A DNA stretch of 64,000 nucleotides, from positions 37,657,416 through 37,721,415 of the forward strand of contig OX421502.1 of the NCBI GenBank assembly GCA_949126835.1, given 5' to 3'. The DNA is from Anisus vortex (taxonomy: Eukaryota > Mollusca > Gastropoda > Planorbidae). This document shows positions 45,350 through 56,892 of the stretch, piece after piece. The notes under the pieces were generated by a model. The model did no database searches, was not told the origin of the DNA, and saw nothing but the letters and a program-made list of their open reading frames with translations. Position 1 is the first letter of the stretch, and each line of letters opens with the position of its first letter. The position numbers and the translations under genes are program-made.

Positions 45350-45672
45350 ATTGTCCGTCTGGCTATAGCATGCTGGTCAGTTCGGGCAGTGACCAATGGC
45401 TACAATGAATGTCCGTCTCCATCAACGCCCCAGCTCAAGTCGTATCTGTACGGAGTGGAAGGGTGCATCAAGGGGGACCTGGTCGGTGTCCTGGAGTCGC
45501 CCTCCTGCGACGACGTCACCACGACCCCGTGGAACGCCCTTCTTAGCAGCCAACGGACCAGCTGCCTGTACCTCGACGGCCGGATGTGTGACGTCATAGC
45601 CGACCCCGCGGCTCGCAGAGACCTGGCTTCCTTGTTCTCAGATCCGTTAGCTGACCGAGAGTTTAGGTTAAG
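45350..45672 (+). CDS. Novel secreted protein, exon 4 (Cys-rich)
   Basis: The frame reads IACWSVRAVTNGYNECPSPS, YLYGVEGCIKGDLVGVLESP, SCDDVTTTPWNALLSSQRTS, CLYLDGRMCDVIADPAARR, DLASLFSDPLADREFRL and ends at AAG|GTGAGT in phase 2. It adds six Cys. The 3' boundary is sure. The 5' boundary is less so: the open stretch begins after a TAA at 45311-45313, and GTAGAG|ATT at 45349/45350 is the AG I could find with the required phase 0, but its pyrimidine tract is weak. The acceptors at 45328 or in CTATAG have the wrong phase. Confidence 0.72.
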
Positions 45673-45699
45673 GTGAGTTACCATGCCTGCTGGTCCGTA

Positions 45700-45964
45700 A
45701 ATGACCATAACATGCCAACGCGTTCGACTGGCGTACCGAATCTTCTGGGTTCGAATCCTGGTGAAGGCTAGGCATTGTTCACGGGACTGGAAGGGTGTCC
45801 CTGAGTCTACCCAGCTCTGATGGGTACCTGACATCAGTTGGGGTAATGTAGAGGCGGCTGTGCATTGTACTAGCCACACAATCCCTTAGTATGCCGTGGC
45901 CACAGATACTGGTGAACGCGTCTTCGCAGGCCCTATCATCATTTGGTCCAACGGGTACTTTACT
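45700..45964 (+). mobile_element. SINE-A, near full length
   Basis: Starts within ~30 bp of the exon 4 donor. B box GGGTTCGAATCC is intact; body words GGGTGTCCCTGAGTCTACCC, GCTCTGATGGGTACCTGACA, GGCGGCTGTGCATTGTACTA follow, ending GGTCCAACGGGTACTTTACT. In intron 4. Confidence 0.88.
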
Positions 45965-46532
45965 TCAAGAGTTTGGTGCACACGCAACACACTATGAAGA
46001 CGATGCTAATTATCAATGATCATCACCATACTATATTGTCCTAAAACGAAGAAACATTATTTTTTTTACAAATGTAAGTTGTAAAACTACCCTCGAGGTA
46101 TTGTCGTTTAATGAAAAGTATAAAATAAAATGTGTAAGTTGTCGTCTTAGTGCCGGAACAAGACCCTTCGAGGCCCCAGAGCTACTTAAAGATGTTAAGT
46201 GCATTAATTATTATGTAGAAATCCACATAACATTACATACTATTGGTAGACCCAAACAGGTAGAATTAGATCCTTGCTGTTGTATTATGCGTGAAACTTT
46301 TTTTTGGTAATCGCTGTTCAGTTGCGCCATTTGCAAGTAAGATAATTCATAATATGCAAATGTATTAGTTTTTTCTTCTTCTAAAAGCTTCAATTCTACA
46401 TTTAAAAACTTAAAAAATTTCAACAACAACCAAATCTTAACAAAAACGAAAAAAACACCCAACACTAACAACAATAACAAAGTACAACTAAATGTTCAAA
46501 TACAATAATCCAATTCTAGTTCTTGTTGAACT
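45965..46532. other. Intron 4, unannotated
   Basis: AT-rich; short open frames without motif. Confidence 0.4.
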
Positions 46533-46743
46533 AGATATCACTAGATGACCATACGTAAATCTAGATATCACTAGATGACCATACGTAAATCTAGATATCA
46601 CTAGATGACCATACGTAAATCTAGATATCACTAGATGACCATACGTAAATCTAGATATCACTAGATGACCATACGTAAATCTAGATATCACTAGATGACC
46701 ATACGTAAATCTAGATATCACTAGATGACCATACGTAAATCTA
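46533..46743. repeat. 30-bp minisatellite
   Basis: Seven essentially identical copies of CTAGATATCACTAGATGACC plus ATACGTAAAT. The near-perfect identity suggests recent amplification. The - frame Arg-Phe-Thr-Tyr-Gly-His-Leu-Val-Ile-Ser is a by-product of a unit divisible by three. Confidence 0.97.
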
Positions 46744-46883
46744 AACATTTATGTTTGTTTAAATATAATAAATAAACCCATTGGAACTTTTCGTTTCTTA
46801 TTAAAAGCCTCAAATGTTATCAATGACACTTTATGCGCCATATATCAACGAGTTCATTACAAAATATGGCTTCGTTATCTCCT

Positions 46884-47000
46884 AAGACTATACTAACATG
46901 GACCGCTTGCTATGATATTTCTGCTATTTGATAACTTCAAATACTCTGTTTCGGAATTTCCGATCGCACCCTGTCCTCTATACTTCCGGTTTCACCATCA
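46884..47000. mobile_element. MITE-T2 left-half copy
   Basis: TAAGACTATACTAACATGGA, CCGCTTGCTATGATATTTCT, GCTATTTGATAAC and GTTTCGGAATTTCCGAT match the left half of copies A-C. The right half is missing. Confidence 0.7.
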
Positions 47001-47614
47001 TCAACAATCCCTGGTACCGTTGTGGTCGTCAAGGGGAGGGAATGGACACCTCAGCATTCAACTTGTACCACTTTTGCCTAAATTGAGCGGCTGTCAATAG
47101 CTGATTACTCTAATATATTACTATCGCTCTATTTAGTTATCTTTAGTTCTATTTCTAAAATATATCTCTTGTTCTTTACAACTGTGTGTGCAATAATCCG
47201 AGTTAGCATTACGCGGACAACCCATCCGTCTCCCATACACTTGCCAGATTCTCAGGGGCCTAATACAAGATAAACAGGGAGAGCCGCTCAATGACATAGC
47301 AGTGCTTTGAACTAGCTATTGACTCAACCAGGCCAAATGTAAAGAAACCGCCTTCTGTTATGGTGGATCATAACTAATTCAGAGCGCAGGGGGGAAGATG
47401 GTTATGTATACGTTTTTGTGTAGATAGTCTCCGCGTCAGCCTCATTTTCTATTCACACTGATGTAAGAGTTCATAGACTTGGGGAAAAAAAAGGGGGGGG
47501 GGGGAAGACTATTTAATCAACTGACGTGTAAGCATATAGACATAATGATACCTTATAAGTTGGTATATTTTACAGACAGTCCCCCCCCCCCCCCCCGTAA
47601 AAATCTGTATTTTT
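47001..47614. other. Intron 4, unannotated, with G- and C-runs
   Basis: No exon. Homopolymer runs of G near 47494 and of C near 47581-47596. Confidence 0.4.
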
Positions 47615-48057
47615 ATGTGTATACAAGCTAAATTGCCCGGCGTTGCCCGGGAAAATAATTACCTAGGTCTATATAAGCTACAGATAACAATTGTATAAAC
47701 TACAATGAACATAAAGCTTTAATAACTTTTAAAAAATCTATTTATTTGCTGAAAACATTTAGGAAAGGAATTTAAAATAAACTATTGTAATCGGGTTAAA
47801 CAAAGAGTATGTGTCTTTATTTAACAAACAAATTTAACTATCCCTTGCTGAAAATAGAACACCCGTCTCCCGCATGCGTCTACACATTTTAGGAAAGCTT
47901 TAAGTCCTGAAATTCTTTACAATCTTTAAAAAGAGGGTAATATAAATGGAAATTTTTAAAAAGTAAAATATGAAAAAAACAAAGTTTTAAGCAGGGAATT
48001 GACCCCAGGTCGCACGGATGGCAGTCGGTGACGCTAACCACTCAGCTAGGGAGGTCA
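47615..48057 (-). mobile_element. SINE-C: tRNA-headed element ending in a GC hairpin
   Basis: On - it starts GACCTCCCTAGCTGAGTGGT (A box) and has GGGGTCAATTCCC (B box) about 55 bp later, spacing as in a tRNA. An AT-rich body follows, ending TCCCGGGCAACGCCGGGCAA, a hairpin, then TTTAGCTTG. Hairpin ends of this kind also occur at Helitron 3' termini, so a Helitron end downstream of a tRNA-like promoter is an alternative. Confidence 0.6.
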
Positions 48058-48269
48058 CATACTCGTAACAGTAAAATATGAGACAATAAGGTCACGTATC
48101 TTTAAATTTATCAATGGGGATCGGAATCCGTACACACAGTCTATAGATATTGAGTATGACGTAAAAGTACACATAATATTCACGTACGCAAGCATACAAA
48201 GAAAATATATATAAATATATATGAATATGAAACCGTAAAATATGACTGCAATAGGCAACACACACATAC

Positions 48270-48572
48270 ATATAGTGGAAAATAAATCTTCACATACATA
48301 TAGTGGAAAATAGATCTTCACATACATATAGTGGAAAATAGATCTTCACATACATATAGTGGAAAATAGATCTTCACATACATATAGTGGAAAATAGATC
48401 TTCACATACATATAGTGGAAAATAGATCTTCACATACATATAGTGGAAAATAGATCTTCACATACATATAGTGGAAAATAGATCTTCACATACATATAGT
48501 GGAAAATAGATCTTCACATACATATAGTGGAAAATAGATCTTCACATACATATAGTGGAAAATAGATCTTCA
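48270..48572. repeat. 28-bp minisatellite
   Basis: About eleven near-identical copies of CTTCACATACATATAGTGGA plus AAATAGAT, ending exactly where LINE-A sequence begins. Confidence 0.97.
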
Positions 48573-49745
48573 CAAGAATATACAATGTATAGGATTCATC
48601 ATCAACAACAAAATTTAAGAATTGTGGAACAAATTCAGAAAAGAGCTGCAAGGTTCATTGCTAGTGAATATTCACAACTGACAAGAGTAACACCATTAGT
48701 CAAATCACTTAACCTAGTGTCATGTATTACCAGCTCTCTCTCTCAACGCGAGTTTTGTGGGCGGTACTAAAGCCTAGACTGTTCTAAGAATCCACTCTCG
48801 TGCCGACCTCAAATTCTCGGAATGGCTAGGAATAGTCTATAACTTCTCGTACAGGGTAGTTAATGTTAAGACTATCATTTTTTATTATGAGTTTTGTAAT
48901 GATACCATTATTTTCACCCCTCTTAGTAATAGGTCTGTTCCCCGCTCTCCTCCGCGAATATTTAAGGCTAGACAGTCAGTCTTGTGCAGTGTAGTTTGAT
49001 CCACAGAATACCTATTCTGTGGTTTGTACAGAGTTTTGTACAGAGTGGACGCTTGTGGACGCTTGTGTTGGCACTATTCTATTATTGCTGTAAATACTAC
49101 ATTTATTGTATATACTTTATCACCTGAATTAAATTATCAACAACATTTACACTGAAGCTTCCTCGTCAAGTTACTATTCTATTTTTGTTTCCTTGTTTAC
49201 AATACGATATTTTATTTCCAACTTCAACGTCAAGGAAAGGAACTGTTAGAACGCAAATCCAGAGTTTGTGCCCAGGACAATAAGGAGAGTTCGTGTAATA
49301 CTGAAATATAAATAATAATAACAAAAGTCTACCCTAGGACGAACGAGAATTATCAACAACATTTACACGGTTCTGTCCACAATGGGATTGTGGTCGTAAC
49401 ACTAGAAACACTAGAGGACAGAAGAGCAAAGAGTAAAGTAGTAATAATACAAACGGTATTAAACTCTAACTTTGAAATACAACATATTACAGTGATAAAA
49501 AAAACATAACGACAAAAACATTTTTCTTATCTCATAAGCATGTACAAATGGATATAAGTGCTCTTTCTTCTCGAGTGGTATTCGGGCATGGAATGGGTTA
49601 CCTGAACAAATCAGAAAAATCAGTAACCTGGCATCATTTACGAACACTGATGAAAATGCAAGACTAGACTCGGCCCACGGATCAGCGTATAATGCAATGA
49701 TCTTCTTTATAGAATGAGCGTCTGTAACATATAAGATATAATTCG
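48573..49745 (+). mobile_element. LINE-A 3' part, split by an LTR
   Basis: The left piece encodes LRIVEQIQKRAARFIASEYS, then QLTRVTPLVKSLNL. The right piece, after the LTR, resumes LETLEDRRAKSKVV and continues to the family 3' end (GAATGGGTTACCTGAACAAA, GCAATGATCTTCTTTATAGA, GCGTCTGTAACATATAAGAT). Removing the LTR and one CTAG copy restores co-linearity with 39285-39905. Confidence 0.85.
48718..49401 (+). mobile_element. Solo LTR
   Basis: A 684-bp segment begins TGTCATGTATTACC and ends GTGGTCGTAACA, flanked by CTAG at 48714-48717 and 49402-49405, a 4-bp target duplication. No internal retroelement sequence, primer site or polypurine tract is present, so it is a solo LTR left by recombination. 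ATATTTAAGG near 48958 may be its TATA region. A 20-bp word AATTATCAACAACATTTACA occurs twice within it. The orientation is assumed. It differs from the LTR at 56893. Confidence 0.8.
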
Positions 49746-49809
49746 ATAAGAGAACCGTTAGCAGTGCTTTAAATCGATTATTATAATGAAAACTATATGG
49801 ACCTTTATA

Positions 49810-50410
49810 ATGTTCACTGAGCTGTATATATATACATGAAGTGCTCAAGCACTTACTGCAGATGTTTAAATATTTATAGATAAGTGGTGCGTATGGTAAT
49901 GACCACTGAGCTATAATATATGGAGTGTTCAAAGGAAGTGAATTGTAGGAGAAAATATGGACTTTTAAATATAGATAAGTGCACTGTATGACACTGAGCT
50001 ATACATACATGTCTAAGTAATAAATATTAATTAAATTACTTACTCAGTTAATATATGTATTTGGTATTCAAGGCGTTATCCAGAAAAATCATCAACCATT
50101 AAATGAAATTTTCATCTTTTGACTTCGCCATTCAATTAATGAATCCGGTACTCATTAAAATTAACACAATTTACTCGTATAAGAGAGTATAAGCTTATAT
50201 ATATATATATAATGTATGTTCAATATAAAAGAGTTCATTTTAATCAAATTTCAATGACGCAATTGCGAAAAGCTTTTAAATTTTTGGTACTTTTATGTAA
50301 ATATAGCTCAGTGCAATACAGTGCACTTATCTATATTAAATTATTTTCTTCTCTATTTTAATTGCTTGAGCACTCCATATGTATATAGCTCAGTGCTAAT
50401 GACCTATTCG
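49810..50410. repeat. ~88-bp units in direct and inverted order (fold-back)
   Basis: The word CACTGAGCT recurs at 49815, 49903 and 49992 (88-89 bp spacing), with GTGCTCAAGC and ATATAGATAAGTGCACTGTA between. The reverse complement appears at 50305-50395 (AGCTCAGTG twice, CAGTGCACTTATCTATATTA, GCTTGAGCACTCCATATG). The arms of roughly 110 bp flank about 290 bp of AT-rich DNA. Class unknown. Confidence 0.75.
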
Positions 50411-51421
50411 AGACTCTGACATACATAATCATAATCATCTACTTTATGATCTGGTTTTTAATAATTAAACACACACACAAACCCGTTGACATTGTCTTAT
50501 TAGTCATTAACTTACGCACAACACAGACACAAACACACACACATTTCTATAAGCTCGCTCAGGGCAAAAACGCAAAAAATTGACACGACGGGTGCCGTTC
50601 TCAGTCACGTGCCCAGAGTCCTGTGTGGATGACGACAGTCACCAAGTGATGGGCTTCGACATGACGCCATCGCGATACACAAACCAATGACGTACCTTAA
50701 AGATAAGTGAATATGAAACATGGATACATGTACAATTTCAAACAACAACAATACCTTAAACCTAGATGTTACAATAGATGTTAAACAGATTTAGATCTAT
50801 ATAAACGTAATCTGTAATATCTATTATAAAATATGTTCATAAAACAACCCCAAAGATTTTTTTTCGTATAAATATTGTATGTGCATTTTTGTAATGCATT
50901 ATTCTAATCAAGATTTTTTTTTATAAATCTATAAATATATTTTTACAAAAAGGAGAAAAATGTCAACTAGGTTTGTTTAATAAGGATTCAACAGTGCGCA
51001 ATGTAACAATTTAACAAATGTATTAAGAAAAAACATAGTTACAAACTTCTTCACCGTCTAACAGCAAAGTTTCAGTTCGGTAGGACGGCTGGAAGTGGGT
51101 CACATAAGCCAGCCAGAAACATGCATAGACAGAATGCTTTGCAAAGTTAATATTTTTATAAAAGATTTAATATAATAAAAATAAAAATGAAGAGATTACA
51201 TTTAAAATTTTATTGACTTTTTAATTTTAAAATTGATTGTATTTTTTTTTAAGGGAAATAATCGTAAAACGTCAAAATGAGCCAAGCATAGCGAAACCAA
51301 GGGAGATTAATAAGCTAATTTTTAGACAAACGTCAGTTACGTTTTCATTGCTACACAAAATTGATAGCGTCATTGGTATTCATGATGATGAATTGCCATG
51401 CCACATTTTTTTTTCTTTTAG
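50411..51421. other. Intron 4, right part
   Basis: Mostly AT-rich. A GC-richer patch at 50575-50700 contains a 27-codon open segment (TCPESCVDDDSHQVMGFDMT...) ending in TGA at 50688-50690, behind a plausible acceptor CCGTTCTCAG. Its phase does not fit exon 4, so it is not placed in the gene model. Confidence 0.35.
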
Positions 51422-51566
51422 GCTACTTATCAACTTAGGCGAGATGACCTTATATTGCCCTGGCGAGGACGCCATACTTTTTGTTACTGACCTAATGGTG
51501 CAGGTCATGAGCTCACACAGGACCACCAACAGAATTACAGAGTCGTCCACACCAACCGTCTCTTGA
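51422..51566 (+). CDS. Novel secreted protein, exon 5 (terminal)
   Basis: Acceptor TTTTTTTTTCTTTTAG. The first base completes Arg (AG|G) from exon 4 and the frame continues LLINLGEMTLYCPGEDAILF, VTDLMVQVMSSHRTTNRITE, SSTPTVS and TGA at 51564-51566. It brings the Cys count downstream of the furin-like site to twelve, an even number as expected for disulphides in a secreted protein. No transmembrane segment or GPI-like hydrophobic tail follows, so secretion rather than anchoring is inferred. Confidence 0.8.
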
Positions 51567-51711
51567 AAATGTAGAGATATTGTAAAGAAAGGATAATGCT
51601 ACTGTATATTATGCATGTTTAACTATATTATTGTACATAGGCCTAAGTTATATGAATCATACAGGACTCCAGTGTTTTTTAAATCAGAAATCGTGTTACC
51701 ATTGACCTTTC

Positions 51712-51717
51712 AATAAA
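51712..51717 (+). terminator. Polyadenylation signal of the secreted-protein gene
   Basis: AATAAA lies 146 bp after the stop codon and is followed by a GTTTGTTG stretch of the GU-rich type. The 3' UTR is thus about 165-175 bp. Confidence 0.65.
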
Positions 51718-51739
51718 GTTTGTTGACGATGTGCTATGT

Positions 51740-52670
51740 ATTATTCTCATTCTTTTGCTGAAATTGTAAATCTATTTTTCACCTTATATGTCTACCTTTG
51801 TATTCTTCTTTTTCTCTCTAACAGATAAATAATATTAATAATAATAATAATATTTGCATAGCGCTGCCAACAAACATGATGCAGTAGGATCAAAATTTTT
51901 TTTAACGAAGATAAATATTAAAATAATATGTTTTCAAGTTTTTTTATTGTTATTATTTATTTATATAAGACCCTGTCCCATTATACAGCTTATTATTACA
52001 AGTTGATTCCGTAATTTTCATCATAGTTACTCTGAGTGACTAGATAAGTCTCTTATTTCACTTTAACTACATATTTTAACAAATCGTACAGTAGAGATGT
52101 TTTTCTTTAAGTCAATTCACAATATCACTTAAATGAACTGTATCTGTAGTTATTTCACGGTTCGACAGGGATATTATCTTGACTTTATAGCGTATCACAC
52201 TAAATACTCGACACTCCAACTGTATGAATGTAAATGATATGCTGACATGGGGACATTTTTGGTGCCGTCACCAATTAATGAAAAAACGTAATTTCTAAAT
52301 AGGGGCAGAGGGGAGTAGAGAGGGGCAGGGGACAACAGAGGGGCAGAGGATAACAGCGGTGACAGAAGGGGAAAGTGGGAAACAGTTTTACATAAACAAG
52401 GAAAGTATTTTGGTGAAATAAAATAATTAAAAAAAAGGGGGGCGTGTGCCAGCGGTCATTACTAGAAACTAGATAGTGCTAACGTCTTGTGAAATACACA
52501 AACAACATCATAACACATGCTTCACACTGAGTCTCAATTTTTACCGTGGGGGTCTAAGGCAGCTGTATAGTGGTATATCAGTCTACTTAGTGAAAGCTAA
52601 GGACAACTCGATGTGTTTGATTGTGTGTTGTGTGTATTGATGTTTTATTACCGCATTTATTACCAACATT
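51740..52670. other. Unannotated DNA
   Basis: AT-rich, with an (AATAAT)n tract near 51830 and a GGGGCAGAGG-type repeat near 52300-52360. No gene recognised. Confidence 0.4.
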
Positions 52671-52674
52671 TCTC

Positions 52675-53150
52675 TAAAAGCCCCAACATTTCTCTGCCAG
52701 GCCGAACATTTGTCTAACAGGCCGAAGATTTCTCTGACAGGCCGAACATTTATCAAAAGCTCCAACATTTCTCTGACAGGCCGAACATTTCTCAAAAGCT
52801 CAAACATTTCTCTGCCAGGCCAAACATTTCTCTGAAAGCCCCAACATTTCTCTGACAGGCCGAACATTTTTCTAAAAGCCCCAACATTTCTCTGACAGGC
52901 CAAACATTACTCTAAAAGCCCCAACATTTCTCTGACAGGCCGAACATTTATCAAAAGCCCCAACATTTCTCTGACAGGCCGAACATTTCTCAAAAGCTCC
53001 AACATTTCTCTGACAGGCCGAACATTTCTCAAAAGCTCAAACATTTCCCTGCCAGGCCCAACATTTCTGTAAAAGCCCAAACATTTCTCTGACAGACCGA
53101 ACATTTCTCAAAAGCCCCAACATTTCTATGACAGGCCCAACATTTTTTCT
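52675..53150. repeat. 39-bp two-part minisatellite
   Basis: Alternating half-units AACATTTCTCTGACAGGCCG and AACATTTCTCAAAAGCTCC give a ~39-bp unit, about 12 copies with mixed variants. The - strand stays open as 13-residue repeats (REMFELLRNVRPV) because 39 is a multiple of three. No independent support for a protein. Confidence 0.92.
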
Positions 53151-54149
53151 CCAAGGTTTTGGTTATAGTTAGTTGTTTCATTGAGAACCACTCCAACACA
53201 AATATTCTTATCTATATGACGCAGTCTGAGGAATACCCTATATCTATCACAAGAAATTCATTTTATACAACAGATTTACTGCGTTTCTATGGTAAGTATA
53301 TACATTTTTATTCACGTACAGACATTTTTTTTTCGTCTATAAGTCCGATAAATAATATCTTTAAGTAGCAAAGATCCTTTTAAGAGATTCACTTAAATAC
53401 TTAAAATAGTCATTGTAGGGTTCAAGTGTGCTATTTAGACCACGTGATACAAGTGAAGAAATGTTTACAAGTTTAGTAGGCTTGTCTGGGCAGGACAACG
53501 CTTTAAATTCTTTGATACCTCCAAATAATGTCAAGCACATCCTTTAGTCCAGGGGACTGTAACCAAAGGAACACTTTCAAGACGTGGCACGCTGATCGAT
53601 TTTTATTGGCACGCGGAAGACCTTACGTCCCCGAACAAATAAATCAAAACAACATTTGCCAGCACAATAAATGGCTACCTTTTGTCATACTTTATTAACT
53701 TCATTATATGTACGTCAAATAGTATTCATACTTCATCAAGCATAACTTGATTGATCTTACTAGTACCTAGATCTAGTTAGACGATTCTAAAATGTAGCAG
53801 GTTGAATTTAAAACATCAAAATAATGGGCATGAAAATGTGCCAAAAAAAAAAAGAGATCGCTTACACTTGACCACTCAGGCGTGACCAAACATGAAACTG
53901 AAATTGAACAATTAGCGCAAAGATCTCAAGGATGTTGCTCAGATTAGTTGTTACATACTAATTAATTTTTAGTTTTTATGTCCAATTCTTTATTTGAGCA
54001 TTTATACAATTATTTCTCAAAATAATTTATTTTAATATATTCAATATGGTTATATACTATCATTATATTATGTAATTGTTATAACTTTAGATGTTTTTAA
54101 AATAAACTCCTTAAATCGACTTCAACAATGCAAGAAATGTTTATATACC
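53151..54149. other. Unannotated DNA with an hAT-1 fragment
   Basis: At 53550-53635, CAGGGGACTGTAACC, GTGGCACGCTGATCG and TTGGCACGCGGAAGACC match hAT-1, without a right end. The rest has no recognisable feature. Confidence 0.5.
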
Positions 54150-54550
54150 TATGTTTAACGTTTAAATAACTGTATACCTCTAATTACATCTTGAAATGAA
54201 TACCTTAATACTGGATTTGTAAACGGAGAAGTAATAATTTATACATAATGGTTATATTACAAGATATAACTTGTTTGGCATAACTAAAACCACATTGTAA
54301 ACCTAAATTTAATAAAAGGTAGATAATAAGCCGTTTTCTTTGCTTTAAAATATTTCAACAATGTTTTTATCTTTATGTATAAAATAAAAAATGCCATAAA
54401 ATTTATAATTTTACAAATTATCAAATTGTTTAAAGATATTTAAAATTATATAAATACTTAATGACTAAAAATTTCCAATGTACATTTTTAAACAACAGAT
54501 TAAATACTGAGTTTATATGATTACTTTTACATCCATTAATATTTAAACGA
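54150..54550. repeat. AT-rich dispersed repeat, copy 2
   Basis: Aligns in order with 8365-8760; see that entry. Confidence 0.6.
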
Positions 54551-56660
54551 TGCTTTTCTGTTTCTTAAATCTGTAAATTCATTCGAAATATTACTCGGTT
54601 AAATCTGAGCTCGAAATGGTAAAATATCAGAATTTAGCAGTTGCTAAAATACAACTTATCAATCAAAATTTAATTGTTAGACTTTTTACAATAAATGTGA
54701 AAGTAGTACACGTTTTGATTTGCCATAAAATGAAAAAAAAAAAAAAAGAAAGAAAAGAAAAAAATACCACTCATAATCACAAACTGTGACAAACTATTTA
54801 ATATTTTTTATTATATATAAAATGGTTTAACGATTTTCCGCTATGTTCTTTTACGTTTGAGAAATGTTCACTGTAATAGAAAGAAATTTAGCTTTTTGGC
54901 TATGCCAAACAATTTATGATTGACTGTTAGAATTAAATATAAATTTAAAAGCAATTTAAATTAATCAATTTTCATTTATGGATTATTTTTTGTAGACCAC
55001 TTGTTTTATGTTGTGTCAAAAAAGTTTGTTGATAAATGTGGATCTTAGAAATGGAACCACGGGTGTTAGATCAGGATAGGGCTCCGGATTTTGGGCGTAG
55101 GGGACGCAGTAATCTTCTATCTAGAAGGAACGTCTGTAAAACTTTTAAATATTATCTCATCATGCTTAAGAACCAATGACACTTTGCAATGCAAAGTTGA
55201 TAATACTTTGATGCTAAATTTTTTTGCATGATCAGTAAGATAATTTATGTAATAAGTCTTATAAAATGGACAATAACATGATGATGGTAAATACACAATT
55301 GAAATCTATCAGGTCATTGCAGATTCTTCTTTGGCATTCCGGTAAGAAATATGCAGACACACAGCAACATCTGCAGAAAGAACTCCAAACCACCTTGCTG
55401 ACTTAAAAAATTTAGGAGTAGCAATATTATTTCTAAAATTTTTGCCTGTCTGCTGAAAAGTTTGGCCAGTCTGCTAAAAAAAACCTTGAAAAAAAAAACA
55501 GACAGTTAACCTTGATTCAATTCCGGGACCTTCGCTATGCCTTTTGAGCGTGTTGTTTCCAGACCACCAAGGTCACATTCACGAATGTGTCAAACAATTG
55601 CACTTAAGGATCAATTTAGTGTGTCCCATCTAATTAATTGAATACTGAAAATATTTTTGTTAAAGTTTTGCATTGAATAAGTTTTTGTGAGTCCTTAAAT
55701 CGAATTCAGTGAAAATCGTTATTATGTTTATGAGTTAAGTAAATATTAAAACATCGGCAAAAAAACTAAAGTGAAAAAAAGAAGCCTCACTACAACGTAC
55801 ACATCACATAACATAATTACTGTGAGTTTGTTTATTTAGATGTTTGTTTGTTTTTCGCTATAGGCTCCTAACCAATCGGGTCGAAAGTTAAATGTATAAA
55901 TTGGAAATCTCCTCCAAAAGATAATTTTTTTTTATCAACAAAATTGCTTAATTCGTATTTTCTTTGTCAAAAATAAACTTAGACCTATTACTAATCACCG
56001 TATGTTAAGGTTCTAAATTCAGCGACATTTTAGAATGATCTCTCCTTGAACGCGAGATTTACTATTTCCCAATAGATCCCCTTGCATAAAGTTGCTTATT
56101 ATTTATCCTGTAAGTTATCACCTATCACAGGGATTCATGGGTCTGACCTTCAGAGGGAAAAAAAAAGGGGGGGGGGGGGTAAACATCGGCGTTGCGAGAG
56201 ATAGATAGTCTAGTCTACTTTGGTTTGTTCATATTTGTATTACTTCCTGTTTCTAAGTTTTCGTCTGCTGCTGTGTGTTACTACGTTTTATTTACACATT
56301 ATTTTTAAATTTACGTGGCTATGAAGGTATTATATATATTTAGCCTATTATTTTTTAAGCGTGGATATGAAGGTAGTATAACGCGTAAGAGGTATCATGA
56401 AATGGTATTTGTTAAATTTTTTATATATTTTGATAGTATTATTGTTAGTTTAATATTATTAATAAGAAGTCAGAAGCTTGACATCAACAATTCATATGCA
56501 TATTTCCAGGGCCAGGCGACCGTAAACAATAAAAAATAAGAAAATCTAATACCGAAAGAAACCACGCACTACAGTTTTTGTTATAATTTTGTTTGTTGTT
56601 TTATTCTTTCTCTTTTTACAAAACACATTGGTTTCTCCGTCATTTTGACGGGAATAACCA
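54551..56660. other. AT-rich DNA with a LINE-A tail scrap
   Basis: A LINE-A or SINE-B terminal piece (GGACGCAGTAATCTTCTATC, GAAGGAACGTCTGTAAAAC) is at 55085-55142. A poly-G run is near 56168. Otherwise no supported feature; the open frames at 56315-56767 lack motifs. Confidence 0.4.
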
Positions 56661-56665
56661 CAAGT

Positions 56666-56672
56666 TATATAA
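56666..56672 (+). promoter_or_regulatory. TATA-like element before the signal-peptide exon
   Basis: TATATAA about 60 bp upstream of the ATG at 56728, placing a start site near 56695-56700. Alternatively ACATTCTAG at 56697-56705 is an acceptor and the exon is a second exon. Confidence 0.35.
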
Positions 56673-56727
56673 TAACCACATTTTCTTTGTCTGCTGGACA
56701 TTCTAGCTTGCCAAAATAAAGCAACCA

Positions 56728-56816
56728 ATGATGAAAGCATTTCATGTTTTACTTGTGCTGCTTGCATTCTTTGTCACGATACATGGTTTTCCAAGACCCA
56801 CACAGTCTTCCAGAAG
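56728..56816 (+). CDS. Signal-peptide exon of an unidentified secreted peptide gene
   Basis: Two in-frame ATGs (56728, 56731) open MKAFHVLLVLLAFFVTIHGF followed by PRPTQSSR, then donor AG|GTAAAC in phase 2. The hydrophobic core and a likely cleavage after IHG are those of a secretory signal peptide. This is the common first-exon layout of neuropeptide precursors, antimicrobial peptides and other small secreted proteins, but nothing shows which. The rest of the gene must lie downstream, beyond the retrotransposon that begins 76 bp after this exon and leaves the window. If the gene is real, the whole retrotransposon is in its first intron, in opposite orientation. Confidence 0.6.
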
Positions 56817-56892
56817 GTAAACTTGATTGTAAAATTAATTTTAATAGTTATAAATACCGGAAGTTGACAGATTGTACCCCTCGCAAATAACC

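Noticed and set aside
52583..53104. Two - frames with 13-residue repeats (REMFELLRNVRPV)
   Set aside because: Unit is 39 bp; variants and frameshifts between halves and lack of any start-region or splice support make a protein unlikely.
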